Assembly (NCBI GenBank): GCA_003116995.1
Contig: BDSL01000074.1
Coordinates: 1 to 64,000 of the forward strand
Reading direction: 5' to 3'
DNA length: 64,000 nt
DNA from: Yamagishiella unicocca
Taxonomy: Eukaryota; Chlorophyta; Chlorophyceae; Chlamydomonadales; Volvocaceae
Positions 1 through 10,258 of the stretch are shown here, piece after piece. Position 1 is the stretch's first letter; each line of letters opens with the position of its first letter. The translations under genes and the position numbers were made by a program. A model generated the notes under the pieces. That model saw nothing but the letters and a program-made list of their open reading frames with translations. It was not told the origin of the DNA and searched no databases.

Positions 1-760
1 GCAATGCTTGGAACGCCTATACTTGGGCGCAACCGCATAGCTCGCGCAACCCGATAACAAGCCTAAACGCATTCGGAGGCTAGAAAAGGACAACTAGACG
101 ACCTGCACTCTGCAGGAGAGTTAACCGGCTGAGGGTCTTCAATAACTGCAATCCCCGTGTTTCAGCGAGGTTCCGGAGCTCCGAGCCAAGGAGTTAACGG
201 GCCCATGGAAAATTTCGCATGTAACCGTGGTTCGTCAGGGTTCGTCTATGTCCACACGTTCCAAATTGTGCTTAGAGGTAAGTTCAGGAACTAGGAGACA
301 GGGAAATGAGCGACGCCCGACGTTTCGCGCCTATTCGTGCTTCGCGTCTAGCCAGTAGCCTCTAGCTGTTAGCATCTGTTTGTAGCCCGCCGGACGTTCA
401 CGCATGTGGTTCTGCTGACGTGTGCCCAATTGTAGGACTGGAGCCTTGCAGCCTCGGGATATCTCGCTGCGACATACGAGCTAGTAAGGCCCACCAGGTA
501 CGTAGTAGAGCGCCAAGGCCACCGCTGCACTGTCAGCAGCTTCATTGACCATGGCCAGTAATAAGCGGCTCCACCGACCGGCCAGCCATGGCCGTGTTCC
601 CTGTTCCCAAATTAAGGCTGGACGCCCCCAAGAAGTACGAGCTGGCAAACCAGTTTCGGACACGCTTTTGAGGGTACATGCTGGAAAACTTTAGTGCATA
701 GGCAGGAGCGAGACCGAGGTCGAGACTAACTCACGCCCTGCCCCTGCGTGCGCAGGAATA
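1..760. repeat. Dispersed repeat, copy 1
   Basis: Most of this stretch is recognisably repeated at 18767-19475, with small insertions and deletions. Shared stretches include CTTGGAACGCCT near the left end, the segment around 420-480 (GACTGGAGCCTTGCAGCC) and the segment around 590-700 (CATGGCCGTGTTCCC). No open frame is conserved between the two copies, so it looks like a non-coding end of a transposable element rather than a gene. Family not recognised. Confidence 0.7.
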
Positions 761-881
761 ATAATAATAATAGTGTCGCTGGGCGTAGCCCTAGCGTGTG
801 TTAAGGGGGTGGGGAACTGAGGGGGTCTCCCCCCTGTATGCCCGCACCACCGTGCGTGGGAAGCAAAGGTGTCAGAACCCC

Positions 882-1445
882 CTAACCCCCTTGTGTCGTG
901 TGGGTGTGGCCGCCCATTTTGCGTCGGCACTGGATTATGCTTTCCATGCTATTCACCGCGTGCTTGTGTAATTTCATGCAGCATCCTTCGGCGTTGCCTG
1001 GTGTTGCCCCAAGCTTGATGAGGAGCTGCTTAAGTGTGTTTGGGACGGTGCCTGTGGTGCCTAGGGTAACAATGTCCGTGTCGGTGTAGTGCACCGTCCA
1101 GCCTGCCCGCTGTAGTTTGTCGGCTAGTTGGCGGTGTTGTTCGGCTTTTTGTTCTTTCTTTTCAGAGTGGTTAAGGTCGCCGGTGTAGCCGACTTCAATA
1201 ATGTAGACATTGCACTTCCGTTTGTCGGCTGGCCCTTTGTAAGGTCTGCTTCTTGTACCCCGCGTACTGCTCAGTGGCAGCTCGGGGATGAAGAGGATGT
1301 CCGGTCTCATTTTTCCAAGTTCAGAGGCATCAGCATCCTCCGGCATCAGCATCCAGGCGGGGAGGCGCTGTCCGGCTGCGTGATCAGGATGTATCAGCAT
1401 CAGAACGGAAATTGGAGTAGTGGGCGGACTGCTGCGAGCTGCCAA
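882..1445 (-). CDS. Orphan open frame with a PD-(D/E)XK nuclease-like pattern
   Basis: A 187-codon frame that reads like a real protein, not a low-complexity shadow. Residues about 46-52 read RPDILFI. Residues about 80-92 read VYIIEVGYTGD, followed by a Lys/Glu/Gln-rich helix (KKEQKAEQHRQLADKLQ), then a strand-like segment with DIVTLG and an LKQLLIKLG helix. A conserved-looking Asp followed by a Glu on a hydrophobic strand is the arrangement of restriction-like (PD-(D/E)XK) nucleases, but the expected Lys after the Glu is not obvious. I do not recognise the family. There are no splice signals I trust and no gene neighbours; it lies between a dispersed repeat and minisatellites, so it is probably a fragment of a mobile element. 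The nuclease assignment is inference. Confidence 0.4.
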   Translation of the reverse strand: MAARSSPPTTPISVLMLIHPDHAAGQRLPAWMLMPEDADASELGKMRPDILFIPELPLSSTRGTRSRPYKGPADKRKCNVYIIEVGYTGDLNHSEKKEQKAEQHRQLADKLQRAGWTVHYTDTDIVTLGTTGTVPNTLKQLLIKLGATPGNAEGCCMKLHKHAVNSMESIIQCRRKMGGHTHTTQGG

Positions 1446-1539
1446 AACACACCCTCAGTAGCCAGTAGCAGTGGGTGGCTATGACTTGACGCCAGCACAC
1501 ACAAGTAGCTGGCAGGATGCTGGGAGTGACTTGACGCGA

Positions 1540-2075
1540 GCACACCACATGGGCGCGTAGATGGCAGGCAGGAACATCACTCATCATTACCACCGCACCA
1601 CATGGGCGCGTAGGTGGCAGGCAGGAACATCACATCTGCATGGGCGCGCAGGTGGCAGGAAGGAACATCACATCCGTCATCACCACCGCGTCGCATGGGC
1701 GCGTAGGTGGCAGGCAGGAACATCACATCCGTCATCACCACCGCACTGCATGGGTGCATAGGTGGCAGGAAGGAACATCACATCCATCATCGCCACCGCA
1801 CCGCATGGGCGCGTAGGTGGCAGGCAGGAACATCATCCAGCATCAGCATCAGTGCGCACTTTCAAGTAGCGGGCAGGATGCTGGGAACATGACTGGTCAT
1901 TGCCACCGCACTACATGGGCGCGTAGGTGGCAGGCAGGAACATCATCCATCATTGCCACCGCATCGCATGGCCGTGTAGGTGGCAGGCACCAACTCCTGC
2001 AAGCATATGCCTGCAAGCATACTCCTGCAAGCATATGTCTGCAAGCATATTCCTGCAAGCATACCCTGCGGTTGG
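1540..2075. repeat. Minisatellites: unit of about 50 bp, then 15-bp units
   Basis: From about 1540 to 1990, imperfect units of roughly 50 bp carry GCATGGGCGCGTAGGTGGCA, then GGAACATCA and CACCGCA. From about 1990 to 2070 the array changes to units of about 15 bp of the type CCTGCAAGCATATGT. Both unit types return at 3.3-4.2 kb, so the two arrays flank the truncated LINE at 2110-3240. All long frames here are repeat artefacts. Confidence 0.85.
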
Positions 2076-2109
2076 GCGGGGGGGAGCCGCTGGCGCTGCG
2101 GGATATGCA

Positions 2110-3240
2110 TGACTGTTCGGGTTGGGACGGCTGTGCAACTGGTCGAGTTCGCGGACGCCCGGCGGGCCGCGCATGAGAAATTTGTGCGCGAAGCGCTTGG
2201 GGGTACCGGCCCTGTCCTGCCAACGGCCCTGAATGCCTTGCAGCAAGTGTTCCGGCGGCTCTGGTCTGGCATGAAGTGGGAGCCGGCCTATAAGGAGGGA
2301 TGGTGGCGGTTGGCTGTGGATGGGATCCCCCTCCTAGGGAACTCTCATATGCGGACGGCAGCAGCAGCCCCCTGTGGGTGCGGTGTGCCGGCTGGAGAGT
2401 CTCCAGGGGCGGGTACCCCCCGCTTACACCACTTTTGGTTCTGCCCGGTGGCTCAAGCAGTGATTGCCCAACTCGAGACCCAGCTCGGTGCAGGGGTGAC
2501 ACGGGCGCAAGTTTGGTTGGTGCAAGCACCTACCGGGGTACAGTCCTGCGTCTGGGATGTAGTAGTCCTGGCGGCTATTACTGCCATGGAGGTGGGGCGC
2601 CGGTTTATGGCCGCGGCCTTGAAAAGGGCGGGGGCTGGGGGTCCCCCTCTTACTCCGGGTAGTGGTCTTCTGGATCGTGCCGTTCGCCGTGGGGTGGTGG
2701 AGTTTTGGGCCCTGCTGAGGGGCTTTGCTGCGCTGGGGCTTCCCCAGAAAGGCTGGGATGCAGTGGGGCCTCGGCATCCTTTCTTGCGGGTTGTCGCCAA
2801 TCGCCTTGTGTGCGGGGGACCGGCTGGTGGATTCCTGATCGGCTCGGGTTGTCGTGGGGAGCGGGGTTTCCCGTGCTTCATACTTTCTGGCTATATAGGC
2901 GTATTGAGCCCTACTAGGGGTCCGTGCCTTATTATGGGATGAGAGGTGGCTGGTTCCGATGTTTGTATCGTTGCGGCGCTTCACTGGTTTGTCGGATGCT
3001 GGGCTGTTAGGTTGGTTGATGGCCAGTTCCTGATAGGGGAGCCTCTAGTGCAACTTCCCCCTGGGGTGCTGGGCTGCTGGCTGCTGCTCTGTATGCCTAC
3101 GGCCTGTCAATTTGGTGTTCTGGTGGTTTGCCTTTGTTTCGGTGCATGTCGGTTTTTGTTTCCTCCGTCTTGTTCAGTGTCAGGCGATGCGCCCGATGGT
3201 TCTACCACTTGGTCTGGAACCCACTGTAACCGTTACAACA
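2110..3240 (+). mobile_element. 5'-truncated L1-type LINE (family B), C-terminal domain and 3' UTR
   Basis: The frame ending at 2942 carries, from about 2118, a segment clearly related to the C-terminal end of the intact LINE ORF2 at 21935-26992: shared WRLAVDG, a Cys/Gly-rich CGCG cluster, RLHHFW.C and VWDVV, then a Gly-rich end. This is the zinc-knuckle-like region (zf-RVT type) that follows reverse transcriptase in plant and algal L1 elements. Endonuclease and RT domains are missing, so it is a dead 5'-truncated copy. The 3' UTR runs on to the tail CCCACTGTAACCGTTACAAC near 3220-3240. It divides two blocks of the same minisatellite. Confidence 0.85.
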
Positions 3241-4180
3241 ACAACCCTGCGCAAGCATACCCCGCGAACGTCCTGCGCCTCCGCCCCTCCGCCGCCTGAT
3301 GGGTAGGAAAGGGTAAGCTCACTCGCGGAAGGGGTAACATGACTGGTCATTGCCACCGCACCGCATGGGCGCGTAGGTGCCAAGCATTGCCACCACACCG
3401 CATGGGCGCGTAGGTGGCAGGCAGGAACCCCACTCGTCATTGCCACCACACCGCATGGGCACGTACGTGCCAGGACCTCATCCATCATTGCCACCGCATC
3501 GCATGGGCGGCACATAGGTGGCACCACACCGCATAGGCGCCACCCACCACTCTGGCACTTGACCACCTAGCACCTAGCAGCACCCACATATCCTCCGACC
3601 CGCGGGCCTTCAACCCACGGGCCTCCGACCCGCGGGCCATCCAACCCGTGGGCCTCCAACCCGTGGGCCTCCGACCCACGGCCCTCCGACCCGCGGGCCT
3701 CCGACCCACGGACCACACATCCCATTATTACCTCCGTGGCACGCATGGGTGGCATCATCTGATCCGCAGGCCTCCAACCCGTCGGCCATCCGACCCGTGG
3801 GCCTCTGACCCGTGGGCCTTCAACCCACGGGCCACACGTGCCTCCCTCCCTCCCGCATGCTGGTCGACACGCCTCGTGGACCACCAACCCGTGGGCCTCC
3901 GACCCGCGGGCCTCCGACCCACGGGCATCCCACCCATGGTCCCCCGACCCGCGGGCCCCCGACCCGCGTGCCTGCGACCCACGGCCCTCCGACCCACGGG
4001 CCTCCGACCCACGGGCCACACATCCTACTACATACATCCTGGCACCATCCGACCTGCAGGCCTCCGACCCGTGGGCCACCGCACCGCATGAGCACCCTGC
4101 AAGCATACGTTCTGCAAGCATATTCTTGCAAGCATATTCCTGCAAGCATATCCCTGCAGGCATATGCCCGCAAGCATCCT
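3240..4180. repeat. Composite minisatellite block
   Basis: Three arrays in a row. From 3335 to 3560 the unit of about 50 bp from 1.5-2.0 kb returns. From 3590 to about 4085, units of about 15-16 bp of the form CCTCCGACCCGCGGG repeat many times with G/A and C/T swaps. From 4090 to 4175 the CCTGCAAGCATAT units return. A sequence ending GATGGGTAGGAA(A/G)GGGTAAGC(T/C)CACTCGCGGA occurs both at 3298-3330 and 4200-4230, so the arrays share flanks. No gene. Confidence 0.85.
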
Positions 4181-4251
4181 GCGCCTCCACTCCCTCGCCT
4201 GATGGGTAGGAAGGGGTAAGCCCACTCGCGGAGCCCCCTGCGCTGCTTGTT

Positions 4252-4518
4252 TCTGAGAGAGAGAGAGAGAGAGACCGCGTTACAGTGGCCGCACGACAGG
4301 CGGCACCCGCCCTTATCCCGGCGGGAAAGCACTGCGGAAGAGACACGGAACCAAGGTCGGGTACGGGCAACAGCAGGCAAACAGCATCATGCAAAGTCAG
4401 CACAAGCGACGGCAGGACACGGCCCCATGCAGGCCACCCTTACGCGTCAAAACCACCACAAAAGCCCCCATTGGCTCACCTGCCCATCACCCGCACCACT
4501 CGTATCTCGAACCAGCAG
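4252..4518 (-). mobile_element. 3' UTR fragment of the intact-LINE family (family A), inverted
   Basis: This matches the reverse complement of the 3' UTR at about 27050-27300 almost base for base, including the terminal GGCCACTGTAACGCGG followed by a TC run. The copy is truncated at 4518 and carries no coding sequence. GA/TC tracts lie at both ends (4256-4273 and 4517-4528), which matters for the insertion-site argument in the findings. Confidence 0.9.
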
Positions 4519-4583
4519 AGAGAGAGTTTGCCGTATCTCGATCCCATCAGTAGGGTTAGTACCATAAAATAACAAAAACAATC

Positions 4584-4686
4584 GTGCTTCGGCACAACTG
4601 TTAAAATTGGAAAAATACAGAGAAGATTAGCATGGCCCCTGCGCAAGGATGACACGCACAAATCGAGAAATGGTCCAATATTTTTT
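4584..4686 (+). ncRNA. U6 spliceosomal snRNA
   Basis: U6 is the catalytic snRNA of the spliceosome, made by RNA polymerase III. Seen here: a 5' stem-loop GTGCTTCGGCAC, the ACAGAGA box within AATACAGAGAAGATTAGC, the invariant CATGGCCCCTGCGCAAGGAT, GACACGC and AATCGAGAAATGGTCC, and a six-T terminator at 4681-4686. No disabling change is visible in these blocks, so it may be a working gene and not a retro-copy. There is an AT-rich CATAAAATAAC at 4563-4573, a little closer to the start than a standard TATA box. Just after the terminator, GTTCGAGCC at 4718-4726 resembles a tRNA-type B box. It sits between two inverted LINE 3' ends. Confidence 0.93.
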
Positions 4687-4879
4687 GGCCAAACCGGCTG
4701 CGGATTACAAGGGCCTCGTTCGAGCCCCACACGGTGCAAGGAGGGGTAGAGCTGCCCGGGAATATACACACGTCACGCTTAAAGCTGTCCTTTTAATGAT
4801 GACTTGGCACGTTGGCAGGCAATATGCCGCTGGGAGAGGCAGAGAGAGCCTGAGAGAGCTGGCTAGATAGGCTGGGTCA

Positions 4880-5095
4880 TTTTTTAAGTACTAACTGTTA
4901 CAATGCATGGGCCCCAGACCATAAGGCAGAGCCGTCGGGCGCATCGCCTGACAATGAAAGCGACGCAGGAAGGGGAACAAACCAGCCGACCGAGATATAA
5001 CAAGTACACACGGCTCCGTCCTCTTTGGGCATGGCAGGGTTTTGGGCCTTTTGGGGGCTCTGCTAGCGCCAGTCATCAGCACTGGCTTCCCGGAC
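4880..5095 (-). mobile_element. 3' UTR of a family B LINE, inverted
   Basis: Reverse complement of the 3' end seen at 3130-3235: a GTTACA tail motif at about 4897, GGGCCCCAGACC, then CCGTCGGGCGCATCGCCTGACA. The stretch at 12660-12720 is also similar. No coding part is present. Confidence 0.8.
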
Positions 5096-5879
5096 GGTGA
5101 GGTCTCGGTATGAGCCTCCCCTCTTTTTCCTTGGCTTGATTGGGCTTGCGGACACGGTAGCCTCTTACTAATAGAAATGTGCTGCGAGTGTGTCCATTAT
5201 ACGGATTGAAGCCACATGAAAGGCCTTCATGTATACGTCGGAACGGAGAATGCACCATTGTGACAATGGGAGGTGGATAGCGTGCTAGGCGTTATCCAAT
5301 CCATGGACATACAGTCTCATGAACCCTTTAAGTAAGTGGGCGTGGTCGCAACACTGCGCAAACCAACCAACATAAGGAGTGGCAGCGATTCGCGCAAAGC
5401 TAATAGCAAGGCTAATTCCATATTGCAGCTATCGATAACCCCGGCCATGTAAACTGTCGCTGTGTCACAGCTCGGTTTCTTGTACAAACGGTTGGTTGGT
5501 GCTGGTGTGAGCTCGGTTTCTTGTACAAACGGTTGGTTGGTGCTGGTGTGAGCTTCGTGAGGCAGGCACATACGGGCACTCACTGTGACAGAACCCTCTA
5601 GAACGTACGATCATCATGAATTTCGGACCGCGTAAATGAGTTATAGGATTTTTGCACGCGATGCAGTGTGACGCAGGCCCCCCGCCAGACATTGGAGAAG
5701 ACGCGACCCACGGCGGTTTGGAGTTGTTGTGACGTCGCATCCGCGTAGCGGCGACAAATCAGCAACCAAGAGCGCCTTGGTGTACTTCCAACCAATCTGT
5801 AGGCGCTTCAGCACACAGGATAGAAATATAATGGCTATCTGCAACGTTGCCGTTGCCACGCAGCCCTATGGCAGTCAAA
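5096..5879. other. No gene recognised; one 41-bp direct repeat
   Basis: The only clear structure is a perfect tandem duplication at 5469-5550 (period 41, starting AGCTCGGTTTCTTGTACAAA). The open frames here are short and unlike known proteins. Confidence 0.6.
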
Positions 5880-6240
5880 TCTTCGTAATAGGCTAATAAG
5901 ACACTCATAAAGGGTTAACGAGCCTTCTTACGAGCCTTCGTAAAGGGTCTTGTAAGAGGTTACAACGTGTCTCGTAAGTCATAAACGTTTAAGACTATTG
6001 TGATCCCTCTTAAGAGTGTATTATGATCCTTCTTAAGAGGGCCATTACGAAAGGTCGTAAGTAGTTCGTAAGTAGTTAACGGTTACGAGTCTTAACGGCC
6101 TTTTAAGAAGTGTATTATGATCCCTCTTAAGAGGACCATTACGAAAGGTCGTAAGTAGTTAACATTTATGAAGGTCTTAACGGCCTTTTAAGACGGCTTC
6201 TTAAACGTTTAATACAGTGCGAGAATTGGTGTAGTAAATA
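5880..6240. repeat. AT-richer repeats built on CTTAAGAGG
   Basis: Degenerate direct and inverted repeats: CTCTTAAGAGGACCATTACG at 6123-6142 closely matches 6034-6053, each followed by AAAGGTCGTAAGTAGTT. A similar vocabulary (TCTTAAGAGACC, CCTTTAGACC) appears at 11040-11240. The palindromic CTCTTAAGAG core suggests the end of a DNA transposon or MITE, but no transposase is visible. Confidence 0.5.
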
Positions 6241-6322
6241 GTGCCAGGATTTGTGCATAGTCAATGCCCAGCCAATTGGTATTTATTAATACCTTTCGTA
6301 TGTAGGGATGCATAACTTATAA

Positions 6323-7470
6323 TATTGCACCGTCTGAAGCGACTTACACTCCCGATGCCGATACTGAAACGAAAAACACACAGACTTGCTCTTATCCGGC
6401 CTTAGGGTGTCCGCTACCGGCCCGGTAGCCCAGCCAATTGCACCGTCTAAAGCGACTTGCACTCCCGATGCCGATAGTGTAACGAAAAACCAACGGACAC
6501 GCTATTATCCGGCCTTACGGTGTCCGCTACCGGCCCGGTAGCCCAGCCAATTGCACCGTCTAAAGCGACTTGCACTCCCGATGCCGATAGTGTAACGAAA
6601 AACCAACGGACACGCTATTATCCGGCCTTACGGTGTCCGCTACCGGCCCGGTAGCCCAGCCAATTGCACCGTCTAAAGCGACTTGCACTCCCGATGCCGA
6701 TAGTGTAACGAAAAACCACCGACACGCTATTATCCGGCCTTACGGTGTCCACTACCGGCCCGGTAGCGCAGCCAATTGCCCCGCCTTAAGCGACTTGCAC
6801 TCCCGATGCCGATAGTGTAACGAAAAACCAACGGACACGCTATTATCCGGCCTTACGGTGTCCACTACCGGCCCGGTAGCGCAGCCAATTGCACCGCCTT
6901 AAGCGACTTGCACTCCCGATGCCGATAGTGTAACGAAAAACCAACGGACACGCTATTATCCGGCCTTACGGTGTCCACTGTCGGCCCGGTAGCCCAGCCA
7001 ATTGCACCGCCTTAAGCGACTTGCACTCCCGATGCCGATAGTGTAACGAAAAACCAACGGACACGCTATTATCCGGCCTTACGGTGTCCGCTACCGGCCC
7101 GGTAGCCCAGCCAATTGCACCGTCTAAAGCGACTTGCACTCCCGATGCCGATAGTGTAACGAAAAACCAACGGACACGCTATTATCCGGCCTTACGGTGT
7201 CCACTACCGGCCCGGTAGCCCAGCCAATTGCACCGTCTAAAGCGACTTGCACTCCCGATGCCGATAGTGTAACGAAAACCCACCGACACGCTATTATCCG
7301 GCCTTACGGTGTCCACTACCGGCCCGGTAGCCCAGCCAATTGCACCGTCTAAAGCGACTTGCACTCCCGATGCCGATAGTGTAACGAAAAACCAACGGAC
7401 ACGCTATTATCCGGCCTTACGGTGTCCACTACCGGCCCGGTAGCACAGCCAATTGCACCGCCTTAAGCTG
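6323..7470. repeat. 113-bp satellite array
   Basis: The anchor CAGCCAATTG occurs at 6431, 6544, 6657, 6769, 6882, 6995, 7108, 7221, 7333 and 7446, so the period is 113 bp with two 112-bp units. A more degenerate unit precedes the array. Each unit contains the palindrome CTACCGGCCCGGTAG or a close variant, and a TATTATCCGGCCTTA segment. Short frames across it are artefacts. The array ends about 130 bp before a LINE fragment. Confidence 0.95.
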
Positions 7471-7597
7471 GGAAGAGAATCCGCGAATCTGCGGCAGCCA
7501 GGTGCAGCTTAGCCCGCAGCCCGATGCGGCTTTCAAGGTGTCCAGATGTATGCCGCTGCCAGCCAGATGCCGTTCAGGTACCCACCCCCTAGATACC

Positions 7598-8210
7598 ATG
7601 TGTGGTGGCGGTTGGCTGTGGATGGGATCCCCCTGCTCGGGAACTCTCATATGCGGACTGCAGCAGCAGCCCCCTGTGGGTGCGGTGTGCCGGCTGGAGA
7701 GCGTCCAGGGGCGGGTACCCCCCGCCTACACCACTTTTGGTTCTGCACGGTGGATCAAGCAGCAGTGATTGCCCAACTCGAGACCCAGCTCGGTGCAGGG
7801 GTGACACGGGCGCAAGTTTGGTTGGTGCAAGCACCTTTCGGGGTACAGCCCTGCGTCTGGGATGTAGTAGTCCTGGCGGCTATTACTGCCATGGAGGTGG
7901 GGCGCCGGTTTATGGCCGCGGCCTTGAAAAGGGTGGGTGCTGGTGGTCCCCCTCTTACTCCGGGAAGTGGTCTTCTGGATCGTGCCATTCGCCGTGGGGT
8001 GGTGGAGTTTTGGGCCCTTCTGAGGGGCTTTGCTGCGTTGGGGCTTCCCCAGAAAGGTTGGGATGCTGTGGGGCCTCGGCATCCGTTCTTGCGGGTTGTC
8101 GCCAGTCGCCTTGTGTGCCAGTCCACCAGTACCTCCGCCTGTCCCCCCCCCACACAGGCGGAGGTACTGGTGGACTCGTGATCGGCCCGGTTTGTCTTGG
8201 TTCGACCTCC
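7598..8210 (+). mobile_element. Truncated family B LINE, C-terminal coding fragment
   Basis: Very close to 2303-2815: the same WRLAVDGIPLLGNSHM start, RLHHFWFC, VWDVVVLA and LPQKGWD segments, with the frame open from 7546 to 8181. It lacks endonuclease, RT and a normal 3' tail. Near its end the sequence departs from the sister copy by a perfect hairpin (8120-8176). Confidence 0.88.
8120..8176. repeat. Perfect 23-bp inverted repeat (hairpin)
   Basis: The left arm 8120-8142 and right arm 8154-8176 are exact reverse complements, separated by an 11-nt C-rich loop. The right arm resembles the LINE sequence at the same place in the sister copy (CTGGTGGA near 2824); the left arm is an added inverted copy. 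Confidence 0.95.
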
Positions 8211-8385
8211 ATATAGGCGTGGTTGTTTGATTTGCATCATAGATAGAAAGGTTGCAGAGGTGATGCGGGGCCGCCGTTCGTCCATTGGACAGGGGCCAAC
8301 TAACACAAGGTAGACGAAGTCTCGGCCTATTCATGCGGGTTATTCGTGCGGTGCGCTCGTGGTACTGGATTCGGTGCATGTCAGG

Positions 8386-8775
8386 GCATATCAAATAGCC
8401 CTTATAACTCATGTAGAGGGTATCGGGCGTCCATGCGGGTGATATGAGCCGGGGAATCGGTGGGAACACGGGTGCTATTGGTGGGAACTAACACGGTGCA
8501 TGTCGTACGTCATGACCGTTTTCCCAGCCTTTTAGGCCGTGTTTCCACCCTTGCGAGTGGTGCGGACCCATCAAATAGTCCTTATAACTCCTATAGAAGG
8601 TACCGGACACCCATACGGGTGATATGAGCCCGGGAATCGGTGGGAACATGGGTGTTTTGGTGGGAACAAGCACGGTGCATGTCATGACCGTGTTCCCATT
8701 ATCTTAGGCCGCGTTCCCACCCTTGCGAGTGGTCCGGACATATCCTATAGTCCTTATCCGTCATACTAAGGGTTG
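8386..8775. repeat. Tandem repeat, unit of about 180 bp
   Basis: Two full units and a partial third. Each has ATCAAATAG or a variant, TCCTTATAACTC, GGGTGATATGAGCC, GGAATCGGTGGGAACA, GCACGGTGCATGTC and CCACCCTTGCGAGTGGT. Units start near 8390, 8572 and 8745. No coding potential recognised. Confidence 0.85.
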
Positions 8776-10140
8776 CGCTTGATGAGGCAGCGTAGGGTTA
8801 GTTCCGATTTTTACTGGCTCATTAGTGTCATTACTCAGCAAGAGGGCCCTATACTCGGATGAGGGCCCCAGGGCCGGGCCCTCGTGCCTCTAGGAAGCAA
8901 ACACGGAGTTGAATATTAACTACGTTCGATATAATCATACTGTATTTTGAAATCGGAACAGCATTCGCCCTTTCAGGGAACACTGCTGCGAACACGAAGC
9001 GGTCGGAGGCGTAGTGCTGGCGCATTTTCCACAATAACTTATCAAAAAATGATGGTGCATAAGGTTGAAATAGGACAGAATAAGAAACTAGTGCGGCGAG
9101 ACTGCGGTTGACCAGCGGCATCGCGCGCCCAAATTCAAACAGGTGGAATAGTCACCGATTGGCAGAGAAGCTTTGGCCCTCTTGTTTCGATACATTACGC
9201 TTATCTCAACGGCGGATGGAGCCAGGTCACTACGACGTGGTGCCCGGCTGCCATGACGACATCCTTAACGAGTTCTCCCTGGACGCATCACAGAGTCGAA
9301 ACGATCGTCTTCTGCAATTATTAATGTTGGCATTACAGATATGTTGAGAGTGGTTTGCATATTCTCGCAGTGACGGACCCATCCATGCGCTGATGCCATC
9401 AAGGACGGGCGACAGCGAACGCCAGTGCGCAAGGGTGAGTAAGGGATAAGTGGAAGATTTGTTAATAACACGATTTCAAGGTGATATACGAGATCACGTA
9501 CAAAGTAAGCACTGCAAACGGACTATCATGCCTTGTTGCAACGCTACGTACTTTGCTCGCTGCTGTAAAACTCGCTTTGATTAACCCGAAGTCTACGTCG
9601 TACTTCACAGGTGAACCCCGTGCAGTGGAGCAAGGCACGGACGGAAAGGGGGAGGAGCGCAGTGGTGCGTGCACTTGCAAACCCGTGAGGTAAGGGGAAA
9701 TTTTAAGGGCACCTTAATTATTATTACATTACGCCGGCACTAGGCCTGGCATGTTGTTAAGGGGGCGGGGCGGTGAGGGCATCAGTACACCCTATACGCT
9801 CGCGCCACCAGTACCAATCCACCTCATATGGCTAAGGCTCACGCCACATTGTCGCTGTGGAACACGACCAGTTAGTGCAACTCGCCGGAGGCTGGTGCTC
9901 CTGCCACATCCCTAATTCATATTTGTATCAATTATTGAGGTTCAAGCGCTCTCCGGAAACCGGTCTTCCGCCAGCTCCATGTCCAGCATGCCACCATGCT
10001 TGGTGTACTTGAGTGTACTTGATGGTTGAGCCGCCCGTAGGACGCACATGCTCCCGTCCCTGGCCTAAGCCCCAACTACCTGTACTAGAATTAGTCCTCC
10101 CTAACCACACCGATGTCTATTGGCTGCCCGCACCATCGGG
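8776..10140. other. No gene recognised
   Basis: Several frames of 60-90 codons exist but none resembles a known protein. A segment near 9715-9810 (TTGTTAAGGGGGCGGGG...GCGCCACCAGTACC) loosely resembles 775-860, suggesting another dispersed repeat. Confidence 0.5.
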
Positions 10141-10258
10141 ATCGGTGGCAGGATTCGAACCTGTATCTCCTGTGCCGCACCTTGTGGGACCTGAACCTGG
10201 GATCTCCCAGGCCACAAGGATTGGATTTTTCGGGCTCTCCCAATTGAGCTACACCGAT
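10141..10258 (-). tRNA. tRNA-like sequence with a long insert (pseudogene or SINE head)
   Basis: Read on the minus strand, a 7-bp acceptor stem is perfect (ATCGGTG with CACCGAT). It has a good D arm/A box (TAGCTCAATTGGGAGAGC) and a T arm with a perfect B box (GGTTCGAATCC). The span is 118 nt, too long for a tRNA. The middle contains a hairpin (CCTTGTG...CACAAGG enclosing CTGGGA...TCCCAG) and a second T-arm-like block, so the 3' half may have been duplicated. I cannot place an anticodon stem with confidence. It could be a tRNA with an odd intron, a pseudogene or a tRNA-derived SINE. Confidence 0.5.

Noticed and set aside
6323..7470. CRISPR-like array
   Set aside because: Units are 113 bp and repeated as a whole with no unique spacers; this is a satellite.
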